Below are positions 16,618-28,625 of a DNA stretch of 64,000 bases, piece by piece. Both the position numbers and the translations under genes were made by a program. The stretch covers positions 3,898,299 through 3,962,298 of the forward strand of contig CM020620.1 in the NCBI GenBank assembly GCA_009829735.1. The letters are read 5' to 3'. The DNA comes from Pyropia yezoensis. Its lineage: Eukaryota; Rhodophyta; Bangiophyceae; Bangiales; Bangiaceae. Position 1 is the first letter of the stretch; every line of letters starts with the position of its first letter. The notes below the pieces were generated by a model. That model had not been told where the DNA came from, searched no databases, and saw only the letters and a list, made by a program, of their open reading frames with translations.

Positions 16618-19600
16618 GGTGACCTTGGGGGGGGGGCGGAGGGTGGGCGCTGGGGGGGTCAGGGGGGTAGGTGTGGGAGGGAAGGGGTGGGGGGGGGGTG
16701 GGGAAGAGAGGCAACGGAAAGGAGGGGAGGGGTCGTGGGGGGGTAAGAGGGCGTGCCACCCACGACGGGGACGGTGCAACGTAGCGCGACGACGGTGGGG
16801 TGGGTGGAAGAGCGGTGGGTGCAGCACACTGTCGGATGGGTGGGGCGGAGGAGCGGCACCGTCCCAGCTGGCGGCCGCTGCGTCAAGTACGTTCCGTCGG
16901 CGCCCGGCCGCCGCCGCCGCCGCTGTCTCGGGGCACGGGCTCCCCCTGCAGCACCCCCACCCCCCCCGCGAAAACCCCCCTCCTTCCAACAGTCTCCCCC
17001 CCCGCGCGCTGCCTGGCAGCCGACCCTGCTTTCGTGGCGGCGTGTCGTCCCCCAACCGCCACTCTCAGCGCTGGCAGCGACGGAGGGACGACCCGGCCGC
17101 GCTGGAAGGGGGACTGGGCGCTGTCGCCGTGGCGGCGGTGTTCTCCCCCTCCTGCACTTGCCGCCCCCCACATTCAACTAGCGCAGGGGGCGTCTGAGGG
17201 GGGAGCCCCTCACGCGACGGCGACAGGCCGCGACAGCCATCGTTGTGGATGGCCTGTGGGGCCACACCTCGGTGGCGCGCCCATCGGGGGGCGTGGGGGG
17301 AGAAGGGGAGAGAGAGCCGGCGGCGGGCGTAGCGGCAGCATGCCCTCCCTGCTCCCTCTCCCTGCCCACACTCCCCTCATCCCCCGCCGTTGTGGGCCAT
17401 CATCTCCCACGCGCGGGGGCCTTGGCATTCGCCCCGTCCGCGCCGGGCGGCGGTTTCCCCCATTTACACGCCCGCCCCGCCGCCGGCTCTCCCCGCTCCC
17501 CTCCGCCGCGCTCACTCCCCCCCCCCGCCCCCCCCCCCCCGCGCCCTTGACGTGCGCCACCATGCCCCTGGTTGTTGTCTGGGCAGGTGTGGGCACGCCG
17601 CAACGGGCAATCACAGGGGAATGAGGCGGGGCGGTGCCACCCGCCCCCCCCCGCCCCCCCCCGCCCCCCCTGGCGCCGCCGCTGCCCCGCCGGTGCGTCT
17701 GCACGGCGGGTGCTCCCCGGGCGGGTGGCCAACGCATCGGCCGCGCTCCCCCCTCTCCACCCCCCCCTTGATCTTGTGCAATCCCCGCGCGACGTGCATG
17801 CCCCGGCGGAGCTTCCATCCATATCCCAGCACAGACGCCACCACGGGGGCGGTGGCGCGACCGCGAAACCGTGCGCCGTGGGCGTCGTCGTCGGCCTAGG
17901 ATGCCGCGCTGGTGGGGCGCACGCCCACCCTTCTGCCTCCGGGACGAGCGCCGGCCGCCCCCCCCCCCCCCACCCCCCCCCCCGCCCCTACATACATCAG
18001 CCCACCTGGTCATGAGCGCCGCGGTGGAGGGGGCGGGAGGGCGACCGTTGGAGGGAGGTGTGCCACGGTGCCCGTGGGAGGGCCGAACACCCCCCTCTCC
18101 ATCGGTCCCCCATTTCCATGGGTCCCCGGGGGGGGGGCCGCCCCCCCCCCCCCCCCCCCGGTTGGCCGTTGGTCGACCGGCGGGCCACTACGCACCGCCA
18201 CCGCATCCAGGGGCCCGGCTCTGTCAGCGCGGCCGCTTGTCAGCACCCCCCTCCTCCTTGTCAGACGGGCGGGTGGGGAGGGGGACGGCGCTGCGCCGCG
18301 AGAGGGCGCGCCAGCGCGAGGAGGGGGTCGTGGCGGAGCGCCGCTGCGCTGATCTGATCTGTGCAGCTGCCAATGCATGTACACGTCACCGGGCCCCGCA
18401 AGTGGCACGGCGGGGGGTGATTTACACTCGCCCTCTGTTGTCCCCGGGACGTCTGACCGGGAGCCACCGGAGCGGGCGGGGAGGGGTACATAGGCGCCGT
18501 GACTGCCCGCTGCCGCGGTGCGTACCGTCGGGCAGCGCCCTCGCTGTATCTTGGCTGGAGGGCCGATACAGACAGAGCGAGGGCCCCGCCCGACCACGAA
18601 AGGTGCGATTGGCAGGGCGTTCGATAGCCGCATGGACAGCAGCTGCTCTGCAGAGGCCCGCACTGACAAAAGAAACAGCAGAAGTGGGACCCCCCTCCGC
18701 CGTCCTGACCAACAACCCCCACCACCGAGCGGGCACACTGGGCCGCGGCGCGGCCCCACCCCCGGCACGCCTGCCGCGTTGTCGTGCGCGCCGGTCCCGT
18801 CCTCGTCCTGGGCGAGGGAAATCCAGACGCCGTGTGGGCATGGCCGACGCGGGGGGGCTGTCGAGGGGCGCCACCTCCCCCCCGGCGGACGACGGCCGGG
18901 ACCACGGTCGCTGGTGGTCCGTCATGGCGTGTTGCAAAGGCTTTCTATAGGGGCGGGCCGGGCTGTCTGTGGGGGGACGGCATCGCTCTCTGAACGTACC
19001 ACGAGAACGAGATTTACGCCACAGTCTCGATAGCCGGGGACGGCGGTACATAAACAGAGCGCAATGCCAGTAAGAACCCGTGTCCTCTCGCCATACCGCT
19101 CTAGCGTTCCCGTCACACTCCCAGTGCGCACTGTTTGTGCAGGTAGGGGGGTGTCTCTTGTGAAAGAAACTCGCCATCAGAACCAGGGAGTCATGCTTCG
19201 ACAGCTCTTGGGACATGTGGCAGTTGACAACGGCCACTCCGCTTGACGCGGGATCAACGGGACTCTCCCGGAGTCTATATCTGCTTCGCCGGTGATGGTA
19301 CCACCTCTCACCGGCACGAGAGCCGCATGTGGAAGAGAGAGTGCGTGAATGGAGCCAGACAGGTTGCCCACGTGGGAGAGCCACGGTGGGCAGTGGGAGA
19401 GAGATGGCGTTTCCATTGACAGGGCTGATGGTGCGTTCCAACTAAAAAATACAAGAGAGCATGACACTCAAGCACGAAGAACTGTCGGCGAGGCAATACG
19501 GCCCCACACATTGAAAGTGAAGAACGCAGTGCCGTCCCATGGAGAAGACTGTTCAGTTGAATCCATGCCACTGAGGGTCTTATCCACGCCGCACCGTCGC

Positions 19601-20087
19601 CTCGATGCACCCTTCTGCGCTCGCAGCATGGGCAGCGCGGTGAGGGCGTGCATAGGACTGGCGTTCGCTATTTCCCATGCTGCTGGCAGGGCTCAGTTGG
19701 CTGACGGGCGTTGTGTCATGATGGTCGCAGCTTTTTCGTCGCTTTCTCGGTGTCCCTCCACGTGTTGAAAGATTCTCTGTGGAGCGTATTTGTGTAAAGT
19801 CTTACTCAGAATTCCGAACTCCAGCGTGATCCTGGCTCTCCCTCCCACCGTAGGCCGGCGATCGAACCCGTCGCCGTCACACCCACCATCCTCTCCCCCG
19901 TCTTCCAAGACCCGCCTTGTCCTCACCCCCTCTGCCTGTGGACGTGTCCGTCTGCCGACCTCGTAGCACCCTCCCCCCTGTTCTCCAGCCCCCACCTTCT
20001 TATCTATCAGCACGTTTGATTCTCCCTCTCATTCTCTCCTTCTCAAGCTCCCCGCTCCCTGTTCCCATCCACCCTTCCCGCCGTGCC
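16618..20087. other. Long intergenic region, no gene recognised
   Basis: About 3.5 kb of mostly very GC-rich sequence with many poly-C/poly-G tracts (for example C19 near 18141-18159) and only overlapping, low-complexity frames. From about 18950 to 19850 composition is more balanced, but no conserved domain, tRNA or repeat is evident. The last ~150 bases are the C/T-rich leader of the next gene. Confidence 0.5.
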
Positions 20088-21515
20088 ATGGCAGTTCCCG
20101 CCCCCCCCCCTGTCGACCCCCCCCCGCCCGACCTGCTGACGCTGCAGGCACGGGCGATAGGGCTCCCCCCATGCCTTGACGTACCCCTCCACGCGGCCCT
20201 GACCGCCTCCGCACCAACGCCCGCGGCTGAGGCGCTGGTTGGCCTCGCGCTGCCCCCGCCGCCAGCCCAAGCGGACGCGCTGGCCGCCGCCGCCCCTACC
20301 ACCGAGGACACCCCCGTCCCCTCCCGTCGGTGGGTCACCACCGCCCGGCAGCCGCTCGTTGCCGACACCTCCTTCTTCCTCGTTCCCCACCTCCTGACGT
20401 TTGATGATGGCGACGCGCTGATGGGCGCCCTGGAGGGCGGCTCCCCAGACCTGCTCGCCTCTGTGGCGGTGGCGGCGGGGCTGGCGACTCCCCCGGCAGA
20501 GCTGCAGCTGACGTCGCCATCAGCGGCTGGGGCGTCGACAGGGGCGGCTGGGGCGGCCGGGGCGGCAGAGCAAACCAGCGCTGCGCCCCCTCTTGCCGCC
20601 GTCGCTGCCGCCGCCCCCCCCGCCCGGCCGTCCCGCTCTGCTGTGCAGGACATCCCGTCGCTCCTTTCGCGGCTGGGCAACCCCCCGCTGAGCACCCTCG
20701 ACGCGGTGCGGGCGGTGGATCTGCGGGGCGACGGCCTCGACGCGGCGGCGGTGGCGGGCCTGCGGCTGCCGCTCCTCACCCCCGGGGTGGGCGTCTTGGA
20801 CGTTCGGGGCAACGCGCTGCCGGTGGGCGCGCTGACGGCGCTTGCGGCAGGGCTCTCAAGCCTGCGGGTGTTGGGGTGTGACCCGCTGGCGCCGGCCGAC
20901 GCGGTGGCGGTCGCCGCCGCCGCGCCGGGCCTCGAGGTGATCAATGGGGTGCGGGTGGAGCGCCGGCCGGCGGCGGCGGCGGCGGGGGCGTCTGCCGACG
21001 CGCCGGCGGCAGACGCGTCGGCGGCAGACGCGCCGGCGACAGACGCGCCGGTGGCGGATGCGCCAGCGGCAGGCGCGCCGGCGACAGAAGCGCCAGCGGC
21101 GGCAGCGTCGCCCCCCGCCGCGGCGCCGGCGGTTCCGGCAGCCACCGCGGCTGCGCCGGCGGCGGCGCCAGCGACCACCACGTCAGGGGAGTCCCCCCCC
21201 CCCGCGCCCGCCACCCTCCTCGCCGCCATTGGCCCCGTCACGCACGCCTACACCGTCGCGCGGCCCGACGCGCCGGCCGATACGCGGGCGGTGTGGTACG
21301 TGCCCGCGCCTCTCGGGGCGTGCCTTCGCCACGCGCCCGCGGCGGCGGCCAATGTGCGCGTCGGGCGGATCTTTTGGGGGGGACACCCCCGCGACGTGGT
21401 GTGGGCGACGCGGCCCGTGGCGGCCGGCGAGGCGCTGCGGCGGGACTACGCGGCGGGGGTGGAGGGGGCTGCCGCGCGGGCAGAGGTGCTCGAGCATTTT
21501 GGGGTGCAGGATTGA
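20088..21515 (+). CDS. TTLL12-like protein lacking the ligase domain
   Basis: A 475-residue single-exon gene starting GCCATGG. Its N-terminal half resembles tubulin-tyrosine-ligase-like protein 12, with the segment FFLVPHLLTF followed by a helical stretch. Leucine-rich-repeat-like segments follow (VDLRGDGL, LDVRGNAL, LRVLGCDPL), then an Ala/Asp-rich degenerate repeat linker (about residues 300-365). The C-terminal module has YVPAPLGACLRHAP and VVWATRPVAAGEALRRDYAAG, matching the SET-like region of TTLL12. In TTLL12 a TTL ATP-grasp domain comes next; here the protein stops and no such domain is seen in the following 800 bp. It may be a pseudo-enzyme scaffold linked to chromatin or tubulin. Confidence 0.6.
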   Translation: MAVPAPPPVDPPPPDLLTLQARAIGLPPCLDVPLHAALTASAPTPAAEALVGLALPPPPAQADALAAAAPTTEDTPVPSRRWVTTARQPLVADTSFFLVPHLLTFDDGDALMGALEGGSPDLLASVAVAAGLATPPAELQLTSPSAAGASTGAAGAAGAAEQTSAAPPLAAVAAAAPPARPSRSAVQDIPSLLSRLGNPPLSTLDAVRAVDLRGDGLDAAAVAGLRLPLLTPGVGVLDVRGNALPVGALTALAAGLSSLRVLGCDPLAPADAVAVAAAAPGLEVINGVRVERRPAAAAAGASADAPAADASAADAPATDAPVADAPAAGAPATEAPAAAASPPAAAPAVPAATAAAPAAAPATTTSGESPPPAPATLLAAIGPVTHAYTVARPDAPADTRAVWYVPAPLGACLRHAPAAAANVRVGRIFWGGHPRDVVWATRPVAAGEALRRDYAAGVEGAAARAEVLEHFGVQD

Positions 21516-21546
21516 GGGGGGAACGGCGGGGGGGGAGGATGAGTCG

Positions 21547-21643
21547 TGGTGGTGGTGATGGTGGTAGTGGTGGTGGTGGTGGTGGTGGTGGTGGTAGTGG
21601 TGGTGGTGGTGGTGGTGGTGGTGGTGGTGGTGGTGGTGGTGGT
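21547..21643. repeat. (GGT)n microsatellite
   Basis: An almost pure run of GGT/GTG triplets with a few GAT/AGT variants, just after the TTLL12-like gene. It gives artificial poly-His or poly-Gly frames and should not be read as coding. Confidence 0.9.
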
Positions 21644-22322
21644 ACCAGGTGGCAGGCGTGGGGGGGCGTGGTAGGGCGCTTCCGCCCCTACCCTCCTCAC
21701 GGTCTGGCACGGGAAATCAGCGACAAAACAACCTGTGGGAGGGGGGGCAAGGGGTGGCGTAGAGCTGGCGTTGAGGGCCAACACTTTTGAGGACACCGCA
21801 GCGCGTCGCCTGCAGCGGCTCTGCTCGAACGCCCCCTTCGCCGCGGCGAGGGCATCGCCCCGCGGCGAGGGCATCGCCCCGCGGCCACACCACTGCCGCC
21901 GCCTCGGCGGCGTGCGCAGCACATCCCGCCCACAACGGCGGCTGTGGCGGCGGAAGCGGGCCGACGCGGCTGTCCCCCAATCCGCCACCCCCTCCCCGAC
22001 ACCCCCCCACGCAGCCACGTCTGATCGGCACTCCCTGCTGTCCCCGTTGATCGCCCCGCCCCTAGGGGAGGGCCCTCCCTTGCACAGGTCACCTGTGTCA
22101 GGTCACTTGACTCAGGTGGCGGGGGGAGAGACCCCTGCTGGTTACGCCCCCACCCTTGCCCCTTTGGCACCCTCTCCCCCCCTTCTCCTATCGCCCCCCT
22201 CCTTTCCCCCCGCCTCACGCCACTGCACCCGCCACACTCCGCCCCACCCACCACGCTCCATCCCCCCCCCGCCTGCCACCCGCCTGTGGCGGCCACCTTG
22301 CCGCCTGCTCCCGTCGTCGGCC
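21644..22322. other. Intergenic and leader of the dikinase gene
   Basis: No gene recognised. A short tandem (GCGAGGGCATCGCCCC) occurs near 21843-21880. The last 150 bases are strongly C/T-rich, as upstream of most genes in this window. Confidence 0.5.
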
Positions 22323-23269
22323 ATGGCTTCCGCCGCCGCCGGGGACCCCCCCCCCCCCCTTCCCTACGCACACACCGAGACGGTACGGCTGGGCGCCCTG
22401 GCTCTTACCGCCACCCTCACCACCACAACCACCACCGCCGCCCCCGCCACCGCCGCCGCTGCCGGGGGTGGGGCACCACCACAAGACACGCTCCGGTTGG
22501 ACCTGGCGGTCACCCCCCCCGCGCCCGTGCTGCCCCCCGCCAGCGCCCTGGTCCTTCACTGGGGGGTCGTACCCGCCGCCGCTGCCGATGCGACCGTCTA
22601 CGCGCCCCCGCCGGCGTCCATGATCCCCCCCGGGAGCGAGGTGCGTCCGGGCAAGGCGGCGGTGCGGACGCCCTTTGGCCCCGACGGCCGGCTGCGCTTG
22701 GCGGTACCAGCCGCCGACGCGCCGGGGGGGGGGGTGCTGCTGCTGGCCACTGTGGTGGCCACCACCCCCGGGGGGGGGGGGGGGAGCCCGACGTGTGGTT
22801 CAAGGCCGACGGCGGCCGCGCCGCGTTTGTGTCGACCGCCGAGGCGCTTGGGGGGGGGGGGCGCCTGCCGAATGGGGGGGCGGGGGGGGCACTGGCCGTC
22901 CCGGCGGGTGGCTGGCCGCGCGACGGAGACGCTGCCGGCAGCGCGGCCGAACTTGACGCTTGCACGCGGCAGCTGGCCGAGGCGGCGCAGCTGGAAGAGG
23001 CGGCCGACGCGGCCGCCGCCGCCGCCGCCGCTGCTGCGGCGGGCAACGCAGGGGGCGCTGGGGGAGCCGACGCGCCGCCGCTGCCGCCGTCGCCGTCGCC
23101 GCCCCACGTGGCCGCGGTGGCAGTGGCGGTGGCGGCCGCGACAGAGGGGCGGGAGGTGCGGTCGCGGCTCGACTGTGGGTGGGGTGACGCTGGCGCGGCG
23201 GTGCTGGTGGCTCTCGCGCCCGCCGACACCGAGGCCGCCGCCCCCGACGGTGACGGCAGCAGCGGTGAC

Positions 23270-23300
<31 letters not shown>

Positions 23301-26300
23301 CCAACGGCGGCGACGCCCCTGCCCTCCCCGCCGACGTGTGCATTGCAGCGTCAATGGCGCCCGCGGGTGCGCCCGTCATTTTGCACTGGGGTGTGGCGGT
23401 CGGCGGGGCCCCTGGCTGGGTGGCCCCCCCCGTGGCATCGTGGCCGCCACACACCGTCGCCGCCGCGGATGGGCTGTCGGTAGACACGACGCTCGCGCCC
23501 ATACCGGGTGCGGCGGATGGCGTAGTGGGCGCGACCGTGTCGGGTCTGTCCGCAGACGCGGCCACGCTGTTGGCCGTTCTTCATCTCCCCGCCGCCCCTG
23601 CTGACAGCCAGTGGCTCCACAACCCCGCGGGCGGTGGGGACTTGGCCCTCCCGCTGGTGCCGCCGCGCCCCCTGCCCGGCGCAGACGCGGCCGCCGCGCT
23701 GCCCGCGGCGGTGCGGACAATGGTAGACGTGATTCTCGAGCGGGAGGTGCGGTGGGACTCGTGGTCCCTGATGCACCGCTACTCACTGGCGGGGGAGCTG
23801 GCGGCGGGCGCCGCCGTTGGCACCTCCCCCGCCGGCTGGGGGGTGCTCGTCGCCTGGCTCCGCTACTCCCAGCTCCGCGCCCTCACCTGGCAGCGGCGGT
23901 ACCACACGCCGCCGCGCCACCTGTCGCACGTACAGATGGAGCTGGTCACCCGCGCGGCGGGGGTGGCACGCCGCCACCCGCCGCTGCGGTGGCTTGGGCG
24001 CGCGGTGCTGGCGGCGGTGGGGCGGGGGGGGGCGGGGGACCTCGGTCAACGCATCCGGGATGACATTCTGGCGGTCCTTCGCCACCACCGGCCGTGGAAG
24101 CGGGGAAGCTTGATGGAGGACTGGCACCAAAAGGTAAGATGAGGGGTGGTGCTCCGGCCGTGGTACGGCTCCCGTCGCTTGGGGCGTATATGTGCCTCCG
24201 GCCCACGTGACACACTTCAGCCCCTTCTAACCATTCCTCCATCGGCCGCTTTTGTTGTCCACCGGTCTGCCCGTCGGCACGCCCTCCGTTGCCTCTCACC
24301 TTCCCGCTCTCCCCCCTTCCGAGTCCCCCCCTTCGCGCTCTAGTTGCACAACAACACTACCGCTGACGATGTGGTCATTGCCGAGGCGTTTCTTGCTGGC
24401 TGGGAGGCCCCCCACGGTGGTGACCGCGTGGGCGCCTTTTGGGCGACGCTTCACGCCGGCGGTCTGACCGCCGCCGACCTGGCCTCCTATGAGCAGCCGC
24501 TCACCCACCCGCCCGACGACTCGTGGCCCGAGGACGCCCGCGGCGGGGTCGTTCCCGACCTCCGCCGCTACCTGGCCCTCCTCAAGGCCGTCCACGGGGG
24601 CGGGGACCTGGCTGAAGTGGCCGACCGCGTGCGCGGCGGGCTGGACGACCGCACCCGGGGGGCGGTGGACAACGTCCTTGCCGCCCGCGCTCACGGCGGC
24701 GGGCGTGGCGGCGTGGTCGCGCTGGGCGACTTCCTTGTCGCCATCGTCGCCGCCCGAACCGCCTTGGCCGCCCACACCGCCGAGCCCCACCACGACGACG
24801 GACGGGTGCGGGACCTGCTCTACCTGGACCTGGCGCTGGACGCCGCCGCTCGGCTGGCGGTGGAGGGCTCGCCGCCGGCCTCGGCGTCGGCCGACGGCGC
24901 CGCCCCCCCGCTGGCCAGCCACGTGCGGGTGCTCCGGGCGGCCGCCGCGGGGCTGGCGCTCTCCGAGGCGGGCCTGCCCACCGCCGCCGCCGCCCGCGAC
25001 GTGGCGGGCACCCTCGACGGGGTAGCGGCGCGGCTAGCCACCACCGGCCCCACCACGGACGCGGGACTGCGGGTGGCCGCGGCGGCATCCGCCGCCGCGG
25101 CACTGCTGGGCCGTATCGTGGACCGACACACTCAGCTGCTGGGCCCGCCCGCTACGGCGATTGGTGGCGCCTGCGCCATCGACCCGGCGGTTGTCGCTAC
25201 GTTTATTGAGACGTTTGTGCGCGGCGGCCCCGCGTTTGCCCTCTCCACCTGCCTCCGCCGCGTGGCGCCCGTCGTGCGGGCGGTCGCCGCGACGGGGCCG
25301 TGGACGGTGGTGGCGCCGGTGGCGGGCACCACCGTCGGTCCACTGCTGGCGGTGACCGCCCTGTCGTCGCTCGACGGCACCTGCCTGCCTCCCGGCTCCG
25401 TCCTTGTCGCGGACGCGGTGGGCGGGGACGAGGACGTGCCCGACGGGACGGCGCACGTAGTCGCTGCCGCAGCGGTGGACGTGCTGTCCCACCTGGCGGT
25501 GCGCGCCCGGAACGAAGGCCACGGCCTCGTCGTGTGCCACGACGAGGACTGCTACGCTGCCCTGCGTGCGATGCACGGGGGAGTGGTGCGTGCGTGGCAG
25601 GGGGGAGGGGGGCTCCACGTGGAGCTCCTTGACGGGCGGGGGGGGGAGGTTGTGGACCCGACCACCGAGGGGGGGGACGTCCCTACGCTCCTGCGCCGAC
25701 CGCCGCCAGCGGGTCTCGGCGGCGGTGACGCCGACGACGATGGTGCCGCCAAGGATGCCGCCAACGGCTCCGCCAAGGATGCCGCCATCGGCACCGCCAA
25801 GGATGCCGCCAACGGCGCCGCCAAGGATGCCGCCAACGGTACCGCCGTGGGTGTCACCAACGGCGCGGCAACGGCGACCACGGCAGGTGAGCCCGCCGCT
25901 CCGCCGACCCGGCCGTCGGTGTGGGTGCCCCCGTCGGCGGCCGCCACGGCCGACGCAGCGGTGGCCCGGGCGGCTGCCCCCTGGGTGCTCCGCCCCCCCG
26001 CATTTTCACGCCACCTTGTCGGCGGCAAGTCCCTGAACCTGACCGCCCTCGCGGCGCGCCTGCCAGCGTGCGTCAAGACGCCGCAGTCGCTGGCCATCCC
26101 CGCTGGCGCCCTCGACCGGGTGCTGGCACATGCGCCCAACGCGGGCGTCGCGGGTGAGATCACGGACCTCCTCCGCACCGTCGACGAGGCGGCGGGCGGC
26201 CCTGCGGCAGGCGTGCTGGCCGCCGCCGCCCACCTCCGCGCCGCGACGGGCCGGCTGGGGTGCCCGCCCGACCTTGACGCGGGCCTTCGCGACGCGCTCG

Positions 26301-26977
26301 TGTCGCTCGGTTGCCCGCCCGACGCCGTGGACGACACGGCGGCACCCGCGTGGGCGGCCGTCAAGGGCGTCTGGGCGTCGGTGTGGGCCGACCGGGCGGT
26401 GCTGGCGCGGCGGCGGGTGGGCATCCCCCACAGGTCCGTCGCCATGACGGTGCTGGTGCAGGCGGTCGTCGCCGCCGACTATGCGTTTGTCGCCCACACC
26501 GTCCACCCCGTGAGCGGCGACGCGGGAGTGGCGTACGTGGAGCTGGTTGCGGGCCTGGGGGAGGTCCTCGTCGGCAACGCGCCGGGCTCGGCCCTCGGCT
26601 TTACGTATCGCAAGGACGCGGCCGCCGACGGTGCTGCCGCCGACGCTGACGCGGTGACCGTCGTTGCCTACCCGTCCAAGGCGGTGCGCCTCGACGGCGG
26701 CGGCTTCCTCTTCCGTTCTGACTCCAACGCAGAAGACCTGGCCGGCTTTGCCGGCGCGGGCCTTTACGACTCGATCCCGCTCGCGCCCACCGTCGAGACG
26801 CCCGTTGCGTACGCGGCCGAGCCGCTGGTGACCGACGACGCCGCCCGCACTGCTCTGTGTGGCCGCCTCGGGCGGCTGTGCGTGGCGGTCGAAGCGGCAA
26901 TGGGCGGGCCGCAGGACATTGAGGGGTGCGTCCGGGGAGGGGAGCTGTACGTGGTGCAGTCTCGACCCCAGGTGTAG
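22323..26977 (+). CDS. GWD: Alpha-glucan, water dikinase (two exons)
   Basis: Exon 1 is 22323-24133 and exon 2 is 24344-26977. The 210-bp intron (GTAAG...CTCTAG) splits the conserved EDWHQK/LHNNT motif. The enzyme phosphorylates starch glucosyl units with ATP and water, here probably on cytosolic floridean starch. Exon 1 carries two starch-binding-like segments (HWGVV and HWGVAV, CBM45 type) and the WDSWSLMHRY motif. Exon 2 has the phosphohistidine domain DVLSHLAVRARN, with the catalytic His codon at 25490-25492 (about residue 987), and the C-terminal nucleotide-binding domain with FRSDSNAEDLAGFAGAGLYDS. The length, about 1481 residues, fits the family. The frame breaks in a G15 run at 22770-22784; one more G (or two fewer) restores it. 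The linker between the His and nucleotide domains contains 24-bp tandem repeats. Confidence 0.9.
25745..25850 (+). repeat. 24-bp coding tandem repeat in the dikinase
   Basis: Four units of about 24 bp, each encoding an octapeptide of the form AAKDAANG, in the linker between the phosphohistidine and nucleotide-binding domains. They probably lengthen a flexible swivel linker. Confidence 0.8.
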
Positions 26978-27600
26978 AATGCCCGAGTTGGGGACTGGGG
27001 GGGTGTGTGCGGGAGGGGGGGGGGGGTGGGGTGGTGGGCGGTAAAGGATGGAGTCGAGGAGCCGTATTTTAGTCAGCACGCGCATATAAGGGGAGTTGTG
27101 TTCCTGTCCAGGTCAATGCTCGCGTGGCCGGGAGGGACCGTCGGGGGGGGGGCGGGCAGCCTCATCTGCCGCTGCTGCCGGGCGGGCGGGGATGCGCAGG
27201 TCCACGAATAGGGGATGCCTGCGTGACGGAACGAAGTAGGGGCGGCGTCAGAGGGGACTGGTGCGCCGCCGTTGCCGACGGGGGCCATACCGTTGGCGGC
27301 CCGCCCTCCCTACCATGTCTTGTTCGTCAGCACCAGCTGACGGCTGCGGTGCGAGAAAGGTATGTCCATGGACTGTACTGTACTGTACATGCAGCCATGG
27401 AATGGCTGAGCGCTGTAGAGAGCTCCGTCTGACGGCTTTCAAAGGGAGGCAGCCGCCCACGGCGACGCGGTGTCGCACCCACCTCCCGCCCATCCTACCA
27501 CCCCCCCCGCCCATCCCCCTGCCCCCCCCGCCCCCTCCCCACCAATCCCCTCGCCCCCTCCCACCATTTCACTAGCCCCCCCGCCCACCCCCCCTATCCC
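26978..27600. other. Convergent intergenic spacer
   Basis: The space between the 3' ends of the dikinase and SEN2 genes. It contains G-runs, a short TGTACTGTACTGTACATG palindromic patch near 27374, and a C-rich end. No gene seen. Confidence 0.5.
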
Positions 27601-28422
27601 TCAGCACGCGGTCCACCGGTCAATACGGAGCTCCACCACCGTCGCGCGCGCCAGCCACGCGTCCCGGTCGGCCACCCCCGCCGGCGTCACCCGCCCGCCC
27701 GGCGCGGCCGGGTCGACAACCTCTGTGTACAGCAGCGTCTTGGCCACATTTTTGACCAGCCGCAGCCGGTTTTGGACGGCCACCCAGGACGCGTCGAGCG
27801 GCTCGCAACTCCCCCCGCCTCCCTCGCCCTGCCCGACGGGGGGTGTCCCCCCCACCGGCAGCCCCCGCGCGGAGAGGACCACACAAAACGAGGCGTGCGC
27901 GTGGCGGGCGGCGCCGACCTTGTACAGCACCCAGTCCACCCCGTACTTGGCCCCCGACCGGGGCGCCCACCCGGAACCGCGGTAGAAGCGGTAGGAGGCG
28001 TAGGCGGCGGCAAACGCCGCGCCGCCCGCCGAGCGGCCACAAAAGGTCGCCCACGCGGCGGCAGCGTCGAGCGGCTCGGCGGCAGGCAACAGACCGGCCG
28101 ACCCCGACCCGCCACGCACCAGCGGGTGGATGCGCAGGCGGGGCGGCGCCGCCTCAAACGCTGCGTGGTACGCCTCGGGGAGGCCCAGCGCGAGGTGCTC
28201 CACCGCCCGCCGTTGGGCCGCGCGCTCCACCGCGGCGGCCGACGCGGCGCCATCTGGGGTGGTGGCGGCGGCAGCCTCAAGGGAGGAGAGGTTGCGGAGG
28301 GCGCGGCCCTTGGTGCCCACCGAAGCCGCCGCGACGGCCGTGTCGGCGAGCGCAAAGAACGGGCCGCCGCGGGAGAGGGAGCCTTTGCCGTACCCGCCAG
28401 TGCCGTCCCATAGGCCATTCAT
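27601..28422 (-). CDS. SEN2: tRNA-splicing endonuclease catalytic subunit SEN2
   Basis: A 273-residue single-exon protein starting at ATG 28422. The N-terminus has the SEN2 signature GYGKGSLSRGGP. The C-terminal nuclease fold contains YRFYRGSGWAPRSGAKYGVDW, then HASF and NVAKTLLY. The Tyr-His-Lys catalytic triad is thus present (Tyr of KYGVD, His of HASF, Lys of VAKT). SEN2 cuts the 5' splice site of pre-tRNA introns within the SEN complex. At 273 residues it is shorter than fungal SEN2, mainly through a reduced N-terminus. The 3' end converges on the dikinase gene, and its leader is C/T-rich. Confidence 0.88.
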   Translation of the reverse strand: MNGLWDGTGGYGKGSLSRGGPFFALADTAVAAASVGTKGRALRNLSSLEAAAATTPDGAASAAAVERAAQRRAVEHLALGLPEAYHAAFEAAPPRLRIHPLVRGGSGSAGLLPAAEPLDAAAAWATFCGRSAGGAAFAAAYASYRFYRGSGWAPRSGAKYGVDWVLYKVGAARHAHASFCVVLSARGLPVGGTPPVGQGEGGGGSCEPLDASWVAVQNRLRLVKNVAKTLLYTEVVDPAAPGGRVTPAGVADRDAWLARATVVELRIDRWTAC

Positions 28423-28625
28423 TTCTCTAAGGGAGGGAGGAGAAGGAGAGAGGGGAAGGAAGGACAATGGAAGAGCGGGGGGTACCATGGCAGAAGAAGG
28501 AAGGGGCGTCGACGCCTAGCAGCAAACCTCCCAGCAGGCAGTCAGAGTCCAGTACGGCAACGGGCGCCCCCATGGGGAGCAGCGGAAAACGGTCCGCGTG
28601 GCATGCACGGCGGGTCAGTGCTCAC

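Noticed and set aside
18422..19441. 339-codon minus-strand frame
   Set aside because: No domain and Arg/Pro-rich; typical random frame in GC-rich DNA.
21183..21710. Poly-His protein
   Set aside because: Reverse translation of the (GGT)n microsatellite.
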